From Mesorhizobium sp. C432A (GTDB taxonomy: Bacteria; Pseudomonadota; Alphaproteobacteria; Rhizobiales; Rhizobiaceae), in contig NZ_CP100470.1 in NCBI RefSeq assembly GCF_030323145.1, positions 2,025,001 through 2,089,000 on the forward strand: DNA of 64,000 nt, in the 5' to 3' direction. Of the stretch, positions 28,935-37,584 are shown one piece after another (within the stretch, counting starts at the first letter, position 1; each line of letters begins with the position of its first letter). The position numbers and the translations under genes were made by a program. Below the pieces are notes generated by a model. It saw only the letters and a list, made by a program, of their open reading frames with translations, made no database searches and was not told the origin of the DNA.

Positions 28935-29873
28935 ATGCAAGCCGTAGCCAGACGACCTCGCACCAACCATCTCGATCTGGCGCAGCGCATCCTGGATGTG
29001 GCGCGGCAGCGTGGCTTCGAGCCTGGCGCCCGCCTGCCCGAACAGCAGATCGCCTCGCTGTGCAATGTCTCGCGCACGCCCGTACGCGCCGCACTCGGCC
29101 TGCTCGCGGAACGGGGCGTGGTGCGCTGGGAGGCCGACAGCGGTTATCATCTGACGGTCGACCTCGCCGCCCAGCCCGCCATTGCCGCCGAACTACCTAG
29201 TGCGGAGGAAGACGAGCTCGCCGAAGCCATCCTGCGCGACCGCTCGGCGCGACGGTTGGACCAGACGGTGACCATCGCGGGGCTGATGCGACGCTACGAC
29301 GCTGATCGCAAGACGGTACTAAAAGCACTTAACAAACTGACCGACGAGAATCTTCTGGATCGTGCGCCTGGGCAATCCTGGTTGTTTCGCCGCGCGCCGG
29401 ACGATCCGGAGGCGCAAGGCGAAAGCTACGAGTTCCGCCTGGTGCTGGAGCCGGCGGCCATCCTGACGCCAGGCTTTCGGCTGGACGGGGCGCGGGCAGC
29501 AATGTTGCGGCAAGGCATGGAAGCGCTTGCAGCGCTGCCGGACGAGACATTCGACACGCGCGAGTTCCAGCGGCTGGACATGGATTTTCATGGCATGATC
29601 GCCGAGGGCTGCGCCAACCGTTTTGTGTCGGATGCATTGGCCGATCATCTCCGCCTGCGCCGGCTGCCGGGCATCTATTCCGGCGTCAACGTGTTTCGGC
29701 TGCGGCAATCGTTGCGCGAACACTCGGGCATACTCGACTATCTTGAAAGCCGGCAGTATGAGGTGGCTGCCGATCTGCTTCGCATCCACCTGCGGCTCTC
29801 CCGCAGCCAGCGACCGCAAGCAGCCAGCCGCGGAGCTCCCGCACTGTTCAGCATGATCAGCCGGCCGGATTGA
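28935..29873 (+). CDS. GntR-family transcriptional regulator with two winged-helix segments
   Basis: 312 residues. Residues about 15-75 form a GntR winged helix (PEQQIASLCNVSRTPVRAAL with the recognition helix). A second, similar block follows at about 95-155 (VTIAGLMRRYDADRKTVLKALNKL then wing). The C-terminal 150 residues look like an FCD ligand domain (EFQRLDMDFHGMIAEGCAN, HLRLRR). GntR/FCD proteins usually have one DNA-binding domain and about 230-250 residues, so the extra block is unusual. It sits between the two arms of the amine cluster and is the probable local regulator; the ligand is unknown. Confidence 0.85.
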   Translation: MQAVARRPRTNHLDLAQRILDVARQRGFEPGARLPEQQIASLCNVSRTPVRAALGLLAERGVVRWEADSGYHLTVDLAAQPAIAAELPSAEEDELAEAILRDRSARRLDQTVTIAGLMRRYDADRKTVLKALNKLTDENLLDRAPGQSWLFRRAPDDPEAQGESYEFRLVLEPAAILTPGFRLDGARAAMLRQGMEALAALPDETFDTREFQRLDMDFHGMIAEGCANRFVSDALADHLRLRRLPGIYSGVNVFRLRQSLREHSGILDYLESRQYEVAADLLRIHLRLSRSQRPQAASRGAPALFSMISRPD

Positions 29874-29883
29874 AGAGGAATAA

Positions 29884-31161
29884 TTGACGCGTAAAGCCAG
29901 CCCGACCATCGCGCTGTTTCCCGAAGCCAGTTTCGGCGCCGCGTTGAATTGCGTCGGTATCGCACAGGCATTGCGCGCACGGGGCGCTCGCCCCGTCTTC
30001 ATCTGCCATGCCGGCTTCTCCGGCGTCTTTACCGACTATGGCTTCCAGGAATACCATCTGCCGACGGATGAGCCGCTGAGCGACAGCGACCGCCAGAGCT
30101 ATTGGCAGGCCTTCGTGCGCCGGCACCTGCCGCATTTCCGGCTGAGCCCGATCGACCAGCTCGAGACCTATGTCGCGCCGACCTGGCAAGCGATCGTCGA
30201 CACCGCCGTCAACGCCGAGGCGCCGCTGCGCCAATTGCTGGCGCGGCTGAAGCCGGATGTGGTGGTGCTCGACAACGTCATCATGTTCCCGGCGATCGCC
30301 GCCGCCGGCTGCCCGTGGGTGCGCGTCGTCTCCTGTGCCGAGACGGAACTGCCGGATGCCGAGGTGCCGCCCTATCTCTCGGGGATGGGTGCCGACGACC
30401 CGCAACGTGCGGCGTTCGAAGCGCGCTATCTCGCGGCCTCCGCACCCGCGCATGAGCGCTTCAACCGTTTTCGCGCGGATGCCGGCCTGGCGCCGTTGCC
30501 CAAGGGCCTGTTCCTCGAGACATCACCCGACCTCAATCTGCTGCTGACGCCAGCGATCGTACGGCGTGAGCGGGCCGAGCCGCTCGACCCCAAACGCTTT
30601 GTCTATCTCGAAGGCTGCGTGCGTTCGGAAGGGCCATTCGAGGTGCCGGTGTTTCCGCGCAATGGCGGGCCGCTGGTCTATGTCAGCTTCGGCAGCCTCG
30701 GCGCGATGGATGTCGGGCTGATCGAGCGCATGCTCGCCGTCTTCGACAGGCTGCCGGCGCGCTTCATCGTCAATGCCGGCGGCCTGCGCGACGCCTATCG
30801 CGCGGTGCCGGACAATGTCTATCTCGACGCTTGGTTTCCGCAGCCTTCGGTGGTGGCGAAGTCGGACCTGTTTATTCACCATGGCGGCAACAACAGTTTT
30901 TGCGAGGCGCTGCGCTTCGGCGTGCCGTCGCTGATCATGCCCTATTGCTGGGACGGACATGACAATGCGCAACGCGCGGGAGAGACGGGCGTCGGCGACC
31001 ATATCGGCCGCGACGCCTGGACCGAAGGGGGATTGGAGAGAGCCATTCTCGGCCTGCTGGCCGACGATGCGATGCGCGCCCGCCTCAGGGACAATGCTGC
31101 CAAGATGGCGCTGACCCCTGGAACGGATGTGGCCGCGCAAGCCATACTCTCTCTCTCATAG
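29884..31161 (+). CDS. GT1-like glycosyltransferase (second of two)
   Basis: 425 residues, paralogue of the gene at 23366-24640: same N-terminal SPTIALFPEASFGAALNCVG pattern, the shared DNVIMFPAIAAAG segment, VSFGSLGAM, and the nucleotide-sugar motif HHGGNNSFCEALRFGVPSLI then MPYCWDGHDNA. The TTG start has AGAGGA upstream and begins 11 bases after the GntR stop, so the two are co-transcribed; the glutamine-synthetase-like gene starts 14 bases after it. Cytosolic, with an unknown sugar donor and acceptor. The tight linkage to a gamma-glutamyl ligase is the interesting point. Confidence 0.82.
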   Translation: MTRKASPTIALFPEASFGAALNCVGIAQALRARGARPVFICHAGFSGVFTDYGFQEYHLPTDEPLSDSDRQSYWQAFVRRHLPHFRLSPIDQLETYVAPTWQAIVDTAVNAEAPLRQLLARLKPDVVVLDNVIMFPAIAAAGCPWVRVVSCAETELPDAEVPPYLSGMGADDPQRAAFEARYLAASAPAHERFNRFRADAGLAPLPKGLFLETSPDLNLLLTPAIVRRERAEPLDPKRFVYLEGCVRSEGPFEVPVFPRNGGPLVYVSFGSLGAMDVGLIERMLAVFDRLPARFIVNAGGLRDAYRAVPDNVYLDAWFPQPSVVAKSDLFIHHGGNNSFCEALRFGVPSLIMPYCWDGHDNAQRAGETGVGDHIGRDAWTEGGLERAILGLLADDAMRARLRDNAAKMALTPGTDVAAQAILSLS

Positions 31162-31175
31162 GTACGTGAACCAAA

Positions 31176-32558
31176 ATGCAGGACAAAAATACCAACACCG
31201 CTCTCTTCACCGGCAACGATCCCAAGGCCTGGCTCGCCCAGCACGGCATCACGGAGGTCGAGTGCCTGGTGCCCGACATGAATGGCGTGCTGCGCGGCAA
31301 GGCGCTGCCGACAGCAAAATTCCTCAAGGCGCTGGAAGACCGCGCACTTTACCTGCCGAGCAGCGCTTTCCTGGTCAGCATCGATGGCCGCTACTCCGGT
31401 TCGATCGACGAAGGCTTTGCCTATCAAGACCCGGATATGCGCATGGTGCCTGATATGTCGACGCTGTGCCTGGCGCCGGGCGGTGGCGCTGGCAAAGCCT
31501 ATGTCTTCGCCGACGCCTTCCACATGGAAGGCAAGCCCTGGATGGCCTCGCCACGACATGTGCTGCGCGCCGTGCTCGATCTCTACCGGAAGCGCGGTTG
31601 GCGCGCGGTGGTGGCGCCGGAAGTCGAATTCTATCTGACCGCGCCCAATCCGAATCCCGACCAGCCGCTGACGGCACCGGTTGGCGCCAATGGCCGCGCC
31701 GAGGGTTCGCAGCATCCCTATGACATGGTGGCGCTGGAAGAATTCGAGCCGGTGATAAGGCGCGTCTATGACTATGCCGCGGCCGCCGGTCTGCCGCTCG
31801 ACACGCTGATCCATGAATCCGGCGCCGCGCAGCTGGAGATCAATCTGCTGCATGGCGACGCGGTGCCGCTGGCCGACCAGGTGCTGCTGTTCAAGCGGCT
31901 GACGCGCCAGGCGGCGCAGCAGAGCGGCATGCACGCCACCTTCATGGCCAAGCCGATCGCGGCGCAGGCGGGAAGCTCGATGCACCTGCACATGTCCGTC
32001 GTCGATGAGAAGACGGGCGCCGCGCTGTTTGCCGACAGAGATGATGCAGACACCGAAATGTTCGGCCATTTCATCGGCGGCCTGCAGAGATATGTGCCCG
32101 AGATCATGCCGCTGTTCGCACCCAACGTGAACTCGTTCCGCCGCATCCGGCCGAACCACAGCGCACCGGCCAACATCGAATGGTCGCATGACAACCGCTC
32201 TTGCGGCCTGCGCGTGCCGGCAGGTGGCCGCGCCGCCCGGCGGGTAGAGAACCGCTTGCCGGGAGCGGATTGCAATCCCTATCTGGCGATCGCCGGTTCG
32301 CTGCTTGCCGGCTATCTCGGCGTCGAGCAGAAGCTGGCGCGCTCGGCTGAGGCCTCGGGCAATGCCTACAAGATCAAAAGCACGCTGCCGAAAACGATGG
32401 AGGAGGCGCTTGATCGTTTCATTGCTTGCGAGCCGGTGCGGGCATTGCTCGGCGAGGATTTTTTCCAGACCTATCTGCGCGTCAAGAGCGTCGAACTCGA
32501 CCTGTTCCAGAGCGTGGTGACGAGCTGGGAACGCGACCATTTGCTGCTGAAGGTGTGA
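31176..32558 (+). CDS. Glutamine-synthetase-like gamma-glutamyl ligase (PuuA-type)
   Basis: 460 residues, glutamine synthetase fold: beta-grasp N-domain (ECLVPDMNGVLRGKALP), metal ligand segment VAPEVEFYL, GSSMHLHMSV with the catalytic-site His, NHSAPANIEWSHDNRSCGLR for ATP/glutamate binding, and ENRLPGADCNPYLA near the C-terminus. The sequence type is that of glutamate-polyamine ligases (PuuA, GlnA3/GlnA4) rather than housekeeping GlnA. It would join the gamma-carboxyl of glutamate to an amine using ATP. The neighbouring oxidase, dehydrogenase and gamma-glutamyltransferase support this. The amine is unknown. Confidence 0.85.
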   Translation: MQDKNTNTALFTGNDPKAWLAQHGITEVECLVPDMNGVLRGKALPTAKFLKALEDRALYLPSSAFLVSIDGRYSGSIDEGFAYQDPDMRMVPDMSTLCLAPGGGAGKAYVFADAFHMEGKPWMASPRHVLRAVLDLYRKRGWRAVVAPEVEFYLTAPNPNPDQPLTAPVGANGRAEGSQHPYDMVALEEFEPVIRRVYDYAAAAGLPLDTLIHESGAAQLEINLLHGDAVPLADQVLLFKRLTRQAAQQSGMHATFMAKPIAAQAGSSMHLHMSVVDEKTGAALFADRDDADTEMFGHFIGGLQRYVPEIMPLFAPNVNSFRRIRPNHSAPANIEWSHDNRSCGLRVPAGGRAARRVENRLPGADCNPYLAIAGSLLAGYLGVEQKLARSAEASGNAYKIKSTLPKTMEEALDRFIACEPVRALLGEDFFQTYLRVKSVELDLFQSVVTSWERDHLLLKV

Positions 32559-32560
32559 TC

Positions 32561-33862
32561 ATGGCCTCCGGCTCAACGGGTTTCAATTCGAGCCTCGATA
32601 TCGGCAATTCCTATTATGTCGCCACCGCCAATCCGGCGCCGGACCATCCGGCGCTGGTGGGAGATGTCGGCGCCGATCTGGTGGTGGTCGGTGGCGGCTG
32701 CACCGGCCTGTCGGCCGCCCTTCATGCCGCCGAGCGCGGCCTGAAGGTGGTGCTGCTCGAAGGCGGCAAGATCGGCTGGGGCGCGTCGGGCCGCAATGGC
32801 GGCCAGATGATCCCCGGCCTGCGCAAAGGCGCCAAGGGGCTGGTCAAGCTCTACGGCCCCGAGCGGGCGAAGGCGCTGTTCGACCTCGCCTTCGAGGCGC
32901 GGGGCCTGGTGCTCGACATCATCGAGCGCCACACCATCGACTGCGATCTGCGGCTGACCGGCCATCTCGTCGGTGCCGTTAATGGCTCCGACCTCAGGGA
33001 TCTCGAAGACGAGGCCAAATGCCTCGAGAGCGTGATGAAGTTCCGCGACGTCGAGATCCTGTCGGCGGCGCAGGCACGCAGCAAGGTGGACACGCCCTAT
33101 CATGGCGCGATGTATGAGCCGCTCGGCGGCCATATGCATCCGCTGAACTACACGCTCGGCCTTGCCCGTGCCGCCGTGGCGGCCGGTGTCGTCATCCATG
33201 AAAACTCCGTCGCGGTAAAGCTGGAGCGCGAGCCTTCGATCCGGGTCTCGACGGCGCAGGGGTGGGTAAGGGCCAAACATGTCGTGCTGGCCGGCGACGC
33301 GCTGCTGCATGGGCTGGAGCCGCGCGTCAACAGCCGCATCATGCCGGTAGGCAACTATATCGTCGCCACCGAGCCGCTGGAGGGCAAGCGCAATGTGATC
33401 CCGGCCAATGTGGCGGTGTCCGATACACGCTTCGTCGTCAACTACTACCGCACGTCGGCGGACGGTCGGCTGCTATTCGGCGGCGGCGAGCGCTACACGC
33501 GATCGCCGCCGGCCGACATCGCCGGCTTCGTGCGGCCGCACATGGAGGCCACCTTCCCGCAACTGAAGGGCTGCCGCATCGATCATGCCTGGGGCGGTCT
33601 GGTGTCGGTGACCACGTCGCGGCTGCCGCATGTCGGGCACTATGGCGAGGTCTATTTCGCGCATGGCTATTCCGGCAAGGGCGTCATCCTGTCAACGCTG
33701 TCGGGCAAGCTCTTGGCCGAAGCGATTACGGGCGACGCCTCGCGGCTGGACCTGTTCTCGACGCTGACGCCGATGCCGTTCCCGGGCGGTACGGCGCTGC
33801 GGGGCCCGCTCTATGTGCTGGGGATGTTGTGGTACGCCATGCGCGACCGCATCAAGCATTGA
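32561..33862 (+). CDS. FAD-dependent amine oxidase/dehydrogenase (PuuB-like, DAO family)
   Basis: 433 residues. FAD-binding motif VVVGGGCTGLSAALHAAERG near residue 43, then LLEGGKIGWGASGRNGGQMI, a hallmark of the PuuB/OrdL group; the second FAD contact GYSGKGVILSTLSGKLLAEA is near the C-terminus. It would oxidise the gamma-glutamylated amine to the aldehyde with release of ammonia. The ATG is two bases after the ligase stop. An upstream extension of the frame lies inside the ligase gene and is rejected. Confidence 0.88.
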   Translation: MASGSTGFNSSLDIGNSYYVATANPAPDHPALVGDVGADLVVVGGGCTGLSAALHAAERGLKVVLLEGGKIGWGASGRNGGQMIPGLRKGAKGLVKLYGPERAKALFDLAFEARGLVLDIIERHTIDCDLRLTGHLVGAVNGSDLRDLEDEAKCLESVMKFRDVEILSAAQARSKVDTPYHGAMYEPLGGHMHPLNYTLGLARAAVAAGVVIHENSVAVKLEREPSIRVSTAQGWVRAKHVVLAGDALLHGLEPRVNSRIMPVGNYIVATEPLEGKRNVIPANVAVSDTRFVVNYYRTSADGRLLFGGGERYTRSPPADIAGFVRPHMEATFPQLKGCRIDHAWGGLVSVTTSRLPHVGHYGEVYFAHGYSGKGVILSTLSGKLLAEAITGDASRLDLFSTLTPMPFPGGTALRGPLYVLGMLWYAMRDRIKH

Positions 33863-33903
33863 AGGCTGCGGCCGGCGGGCGCGAAATCATTGGAGGCGAT
33901 TGC

Positions 33904-35490
33904 ATGCGTGATTTTCAGTTCCCCGGACGCTCGCCAGTTCGCGCGACAGAAGCGATGGCGGCGACATCGCATCCGCTGGCGACGCTGGCCGCCATCGACA
34001 TGCTGCGCTCCGGCGGCAATGCCATGGATGCCGCTGTGTGCGCTGCGGCGGTGCAAGGCGTCGTCGAGCCGCAATCGACCGGCATCGGCGGCGACTGTTT
34101 TGTGCTCTACTCCCCCAAAGGCGAGGGCGAGGTGCTGGCCTTCAACGGCTCGGGGCGGTCGCCTGCTGCTGCAAATGCCGATTGGTATCTGGAGCGGGGC
34201 CATAGCGAACTGCCTGCGGCCGGACCGCATGCCGTCACCATACCAGGCGCCATCGATGCATGGTGCCGGCTACTCGAGGACCACGGAAAAAAGGGCATCG
34301 ACGCCGCGCTGGCGCCAGCCATTCGCTATGCCGAACAAGGCTATGTCGTTCATGATCGCGTCGCCTTCGACTGGGCCGACGAGGTCGCCCTGCTCTCAGC
34401 CGATGAACATGCCGCGCGCATATTCCTGCCCGAGGGAAGGGCGCCGCAAGCCGGCGATGTGCATCGGCAGCCGCACTTGGCGGACACCTTGCGCATCATC
34501 GCCAACCGAGGCCGTGCAGGGTTTTATGAAGGTGAAGTCGCGGACGATCTGGTGGAACGTCTTCGCGCGCTGGGCGGGCTGCATGCATTGGAGGATTTCG
34601 CCGAGACCCAAGGCGACTACGTCACGTCGGTGAATACGTCCTATCGCGGCTACGATATCCATCAGATGCCACCGAACAATCAGGGCATGACGGCGCTGAT
34701 CATGCTGAATGTGCTTTCGGGCTTCAGCCTTGGTTCGTTGGAGCCGAACAGTGCCCAGCGGCTGCATCTCGAGATCGAAGCCGGCCGGCTTGCCTACCAG
34801 GACCGCGATACTTTCATCGGCGACCAGGATTTCGTCCAGGTCCCCGTCGAACAACTGCTGTCGGCAGCTTATGCGGAGCGGCTGCGCGCCGCCATCGATC
34901 CGGCCCTCGCCATGACGCATCTGCCGCGGCTTGAGCTGCCGCGCAGCGACACCGTCTATATCTCCGTGGTCGACCGCGACCGCAATGCAGTCAGCTTCAT
35001 CAACTCGACCTTCGGTTCCTTCGGCAGCGGCGTCGTCGGTCCCAAGACAGGCGTCGTGCTGCAGAATCGCGGCAGCAGTTTTCGCCTCACGGAAGGCCAT
35101 CCAAATCGTATCGCGCCGCGAAAGCGACCGATGCACACCATCATGCCTGGCATGGCGACGCGAGGGGGTAAGGTGGTGATGCCGTTCGGGGTGATGGGCG
35201 GCGGCTACCAGCCGTTCGGCCATGTCCATCTGCTGACCAACATGATCGATTTCGGGATGGACCCGCAGCAGGCACTGGATGCGCCACGGGTGTTCTACAA
35301 GGACAATGCCGTGCTGGCCGAGCGCGGGATTCCGGCTGAGGCGATCGCCGGCCTGCGTCAGCGCGGCCATCAGGTTTCGATCGCCGAGGAGCCGCATGGC
35401 GGCGGCCAGTTGGTGCTGATCGATTGGGAAAAGGGCACGCTCACCGGTGCCTCCGATCCGCGCAAGGACGGTTGTGCGCTGGGCTACTGA
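33904..35490 (+). CDS. Gamma-glutamyltransferase family protein, cytoplasmic
   Basis: 528 residues. N-terminal ATSHPLATLAAIDMLRSGGN and VVEPQSTGIGGDCF are typical of the GGT large subunit. The self-cleavage/nucleophile site is DTVYISVVDRDRNAVS, where Escherichia coli GGT has TTHYSVVD; the Thr nucleophile is kept and the next two positions are changed. INSTFGSFGSGVV and VMGGGYQPFGH complete the small subunit. There is no signal peptide, unlike periplasmic GGT, which fits hydrolysis of an intracellular gamma-glutamyl acid, taking the place of PuuD. GGAGG lies 8 bases upstream of ATG 33904. Confidence 0.85.
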   Translation: MRDFQFPGRSPVRATEAMAATSHPLATLAAIDMLRSGGNAMDAAVCAAAVQGVVEPQSTGIGGDCFVLYSPKGEGEVLAFNGSGRSPAAANADWYLERGHSELPAAGPHAVTIPGAIDAWCRLLEDHGKKGIDAALAPAIRYAEQGYVVHDRVAFDWADEVALLSADEHAARIFLPEGRAPQAGDVHRQPHLADTLRIIANRGRAGFYEGEVADDLVERLRALGGLHALEDFAETQGDYVTSVNTSYRGYDIHQMPPNNQGMTALIMLNVLSGFSLGSLEPNSAQRLHLEIEAGRLAYQDRDTFIGDQDFVQVPVEQLLSAAYAERLRAAIDPALAMTHLPRLELPRSDTVYISVVDRDRNAVSFINSTFGSFGSGVVGPKTGVVLQNRGSSFRLTEGHPNRIAPRKRPMHTIMPGMATRGGKVVMPFGVMGGGYQPFGHVHLLTNMIDFGMDPQQALDAPRVFYKDNAVLAERGIPAEAIAGLRQRGHQVSIAEEPHGGGQLVLIDWEKGTLTGASDPRKDGCALGY

Positions 35491-35512
35491 TCTGCGTTGC
35501 TGGAATGCGCAT

Positions 35513-35677
35513 TCAGAACCAGATCAGCCAGACAAGCTGCAGGATTACCAGTGCAATGGCGTCCCAGAAGATGAGTTCGCCCATCGAGAACCAGCGCCGC
35601 GACCGGTTGAAGCTGTAGAACAGCCACCCGACCAAGGCTGCGGCGGCCAGCGGCACCAAAGCGAGCAGCGTGCTCAC
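35513..35677 (-). CDS. 54-residue two-helix membrane protein of the polyol transporter operon
   Basis: Very short gene with a GTG start overlapping the stop of the ATPase gene (GTGA). The product has two hydrophobic segments, about residues 3-20 (LLALVPLAAAALVGWLFY) and 35-53 (AIALVILQLVWLIWF), joined by a basic loop FNRSRRWFS. There is no signal for secretion. Position and topology parallel the 73-residue protein at 59763-59984 in the other carbohydrate transporter operon, although I see no clear sequence similarity. Probably an accessory membrane subunit; function not known. It is convergent with the gamma-glutamyltransferase gene. Confidence 0.7.
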   Translation of the reverse strand: MSTLLALVPLAAAALVGWLFYSFNRSRRWFSMGELIFWDAIALVILQLVWLIWF

Positions 35678-36729
35678 GGCAGTCGCGCTCCCGACACCGC
35701 ATCGAATGTGTGCAGCGCCGCCGGCGGAAAGTGTAGATAAAGCGGCTGGCCGGGATCGAAAGCGCGATCGACATTCACGGTCCTGACGATCAGCGCGTTG
35801 GCCTCGCTCGTGGCGAAGATCAGCACGTCCGGCTCGACCGGTTCGACGACGTCGACGGCAAACAGGATGGCATAGCCGGCAGTCGCGTCGACAAGCTGGA
35901 TCTGCTCGGGGCGAATGCCGAGCACGATGGGACCATCAGGCTTTCCCGGAAGCGGGCAAGTGAAACCGCTGGCGTGGAAGACGCCGGCGCGGACATCGCC
36001 ATCGAACGTGTTCATCGCTGGACGGCCGATGAATTCAGCGATGAAGCGATTGGCAGGCCGCCGATAAATCTCGCGCGGGTCGTCGTACTGGATCAGTGCG
36101 CCTTCGCGCAACACCGCGACCCTGGTCGCCAGCGTCATCGCCTCTTCCTGGTCGTGTGTGACGAAGACGAAGGTCTTTTTCAGCTCGCGATGCAGACGCT
36201 TCAGCTCGGTGCGCATGTGGAGCCGCAACAAGGCGTCGAGATTGGACAGCGGCTCATCCATCAGACAGAGGCTAGGTTGCCAGACCAGGGCGCGGGCCAC
36301 GGCGACGCGCTGCGCCTGGCCGCCCGACAATTGCGAAGGGCGGCGGTCGAGGTAACGGGTGATTTCGAGCAGCTCGGCCATGGCGCGGACGCAGCGGTCG
36401 AGCTCGGCAGCCGGCATCTTTCGGATGCGCAAGGGATAGGCGATGTTCTCGTAGACGCTCTTATGGCTGTAGAGCGCATAGTTCTGGAACACCATGCCCA
36501 TGCCGCGCAGGCGCGGCGGCAGGTCGGTGACATCGCGACCCTCGACCATGATGCGCCCGGCGGTCGGCCGCTCCAGCCCGGCGAGCAGCCGGCAGGCTGT
36601 CGTCTTGCCCGAGCCGGAGGGCCCGAGCAGCACGAGGAATTCACCGGGCTCGAAAGCAAGGTCGAGCGCCTGCAGCGCCACCGTCCCATCGGGGAAAGCC
36701 TTGGTGACGCCGTCGAAAACAATTGCCAT
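35674..36729 (-). CDS. ABC transporter ATPase, MalK/UgpC-like (carbohydrate/polyol type)
   Basis: 351 residues. Walker A GPSGSGKTT, Q-loop FQNYALYSHK, signature LSGGQAQRVA, Walker B LCLMDEPLSNLD, switch His in FVTHDQEE. C-terminal TOBE/OB region (LGIRPEQIQLVD) as in the MalK group. It powers the importer with permeases 36741-37574 and 37585-38514. Start at ATG 36729, 11 bases after the permease stop; the longer open frame upstream is an out-of-register reading of the permease. Confidence 0.92.
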   Translation of the reverse strand: MAIVFDGVTKAFPDGTVALQALDLAFEPGEFLVLLGPSGSGKTTACRLLAGLERPTAGRIMVEGRDVTDLPPRLRGMGMVFQNYALYSHKSVYENIAYPLRIRKMPAAELDRCVRAMAELLEITRYLDRRPSQLSGGQAQRVAVARALVWQPSLCLMDEPLSNLDALLRLHMRTELKRLHRELKKTFVFVTHDQEEAMTLATRVAVLREGALIQYDDPREIYRRPANRFIAEFIGRPAMNTFDGDVRAGVFHASGFTCPLPGKPDGPIVLGIRPEQIQLVDATAGYAILFAVDVVEPVEPDVLIFATSEANALIVRTVNVDRAFDPGQPLYLHFPPAALHTFDAVSGARLP

Positions 36730-36740
36730 GCGAGATCCCT

Positions 36741-37574
36741 TCAACCCTTGACCGCGCCGAAGGTGAGGCCGCGGACGAGCTGTTTCTGGACAAGGAAAGT
36801 GAAAAGCACGATCGGCAGCGTCGCCACGATGGCGACCGCCGCGACTTGGCCCCATAGCGTGCCATGCGGCGTCACCAGCCCCGGTATGCCGACGGTCAGC
36901 GGCCGCCCGTCGAAGGCGACGAGGATGAAGGCGTAGAGGAACTCGTTCCATGACAGGATGAAGCAGAGCACGGCCGTCGCGCCGATGCCGGGCGCGGCCA
37001 GCGGTGCAACGACGAAGAAGAAGGCGCCGAGCCGCGAGCGGCCGTCCATCATCGCGGCCTCGTCGATCTCCCTGGGGATTTCGGCGAAGAAGCCGCGCAT
37101 CATCCAGACGACGAGCGACAGGTTGAAGGAGGTGTGGGCGATCACAACGGCGTAGATGGTGTCGATCAGGCCCAGCGAGGTGAAGAACAGGAACAGCGGC
37201 ACGGCGATTGAGATCGGCGGCGCCATGCGCGTGGTCAGGAAGAAGAAGAACAGGTCTTCCTTGCCGGGAAAATCCGAGCGGGCAAAGCCATAGGCCGCTG
37301 GCGCGCCGATGACGATGCAGAGTATGGTCGACGACACCGAGATCAGCACCGAATTGATCGCCAGCGGCCAGTATCCCTTGTCGATGAAGACGGCGGGATA
37401 GTTGGCAAGCGTCGGCGAAAAAATCCATTTCGGCACAGAAGACAGAAGATCGACGCGGTTCTTGAACGACGCCAGCACCATCCAGACATAAGGCGTCAGC
37501 GCCACCACGACGGCGACGAGCAACACCGCCCAGGCAAAGCTTTTCCAGGCGCGGTTGGTGGACTGATCGATCAT
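36741..37574 (-). CDS. ABC transporter permease, MalG-like
   Basis: 277 residues, six membrane segments, and the EAA loop IPREIDEAAMMDGRSRLGAF with the downstream P..APGI typical of MalG-type carbohydrate permeases. It ends with the common VRGLTFGAVKG tail. Co-transcribed, 10 bases after the MalF-like gene. Confidence 0.92.
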   Translation of the reverse strand: MIDQSTNRAWKSFAWAVLLVAVVVALTPYVWMVLASFKNRVDLLSSVPKWIFSPTLANYPAVFIDKGYWPLAINSVLISVSSTILCIVIGAPAAYGFARSDFPGKEDLFFFFLTTRMAPPISIAVPLFLFFTSLGLIDTIYAVVIAHTSFNLSLVVWMMRGFFAEIPREIDEAAMMDGRSRLGAFFFVVAPLAAPGIGATAVLCFILSWNEFLYAFILVAFDGRPLTVGIPGLVTPHGTLWGQVAAVAIVATLPIVLFTFLVQKQLVRGLTFGAVKG

Positions 37575-37584
37575 CGCAGCGCCC

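Noticed and set aside
30942..32540. Minus-strand open frame of 532 residues opposite the glutamine-synthetase-like gene
   Set aside because: The plus strand encodes a full glutamine-synthetase-fold protein in tight operon spacing; the reverse frame has no recognisable domain.
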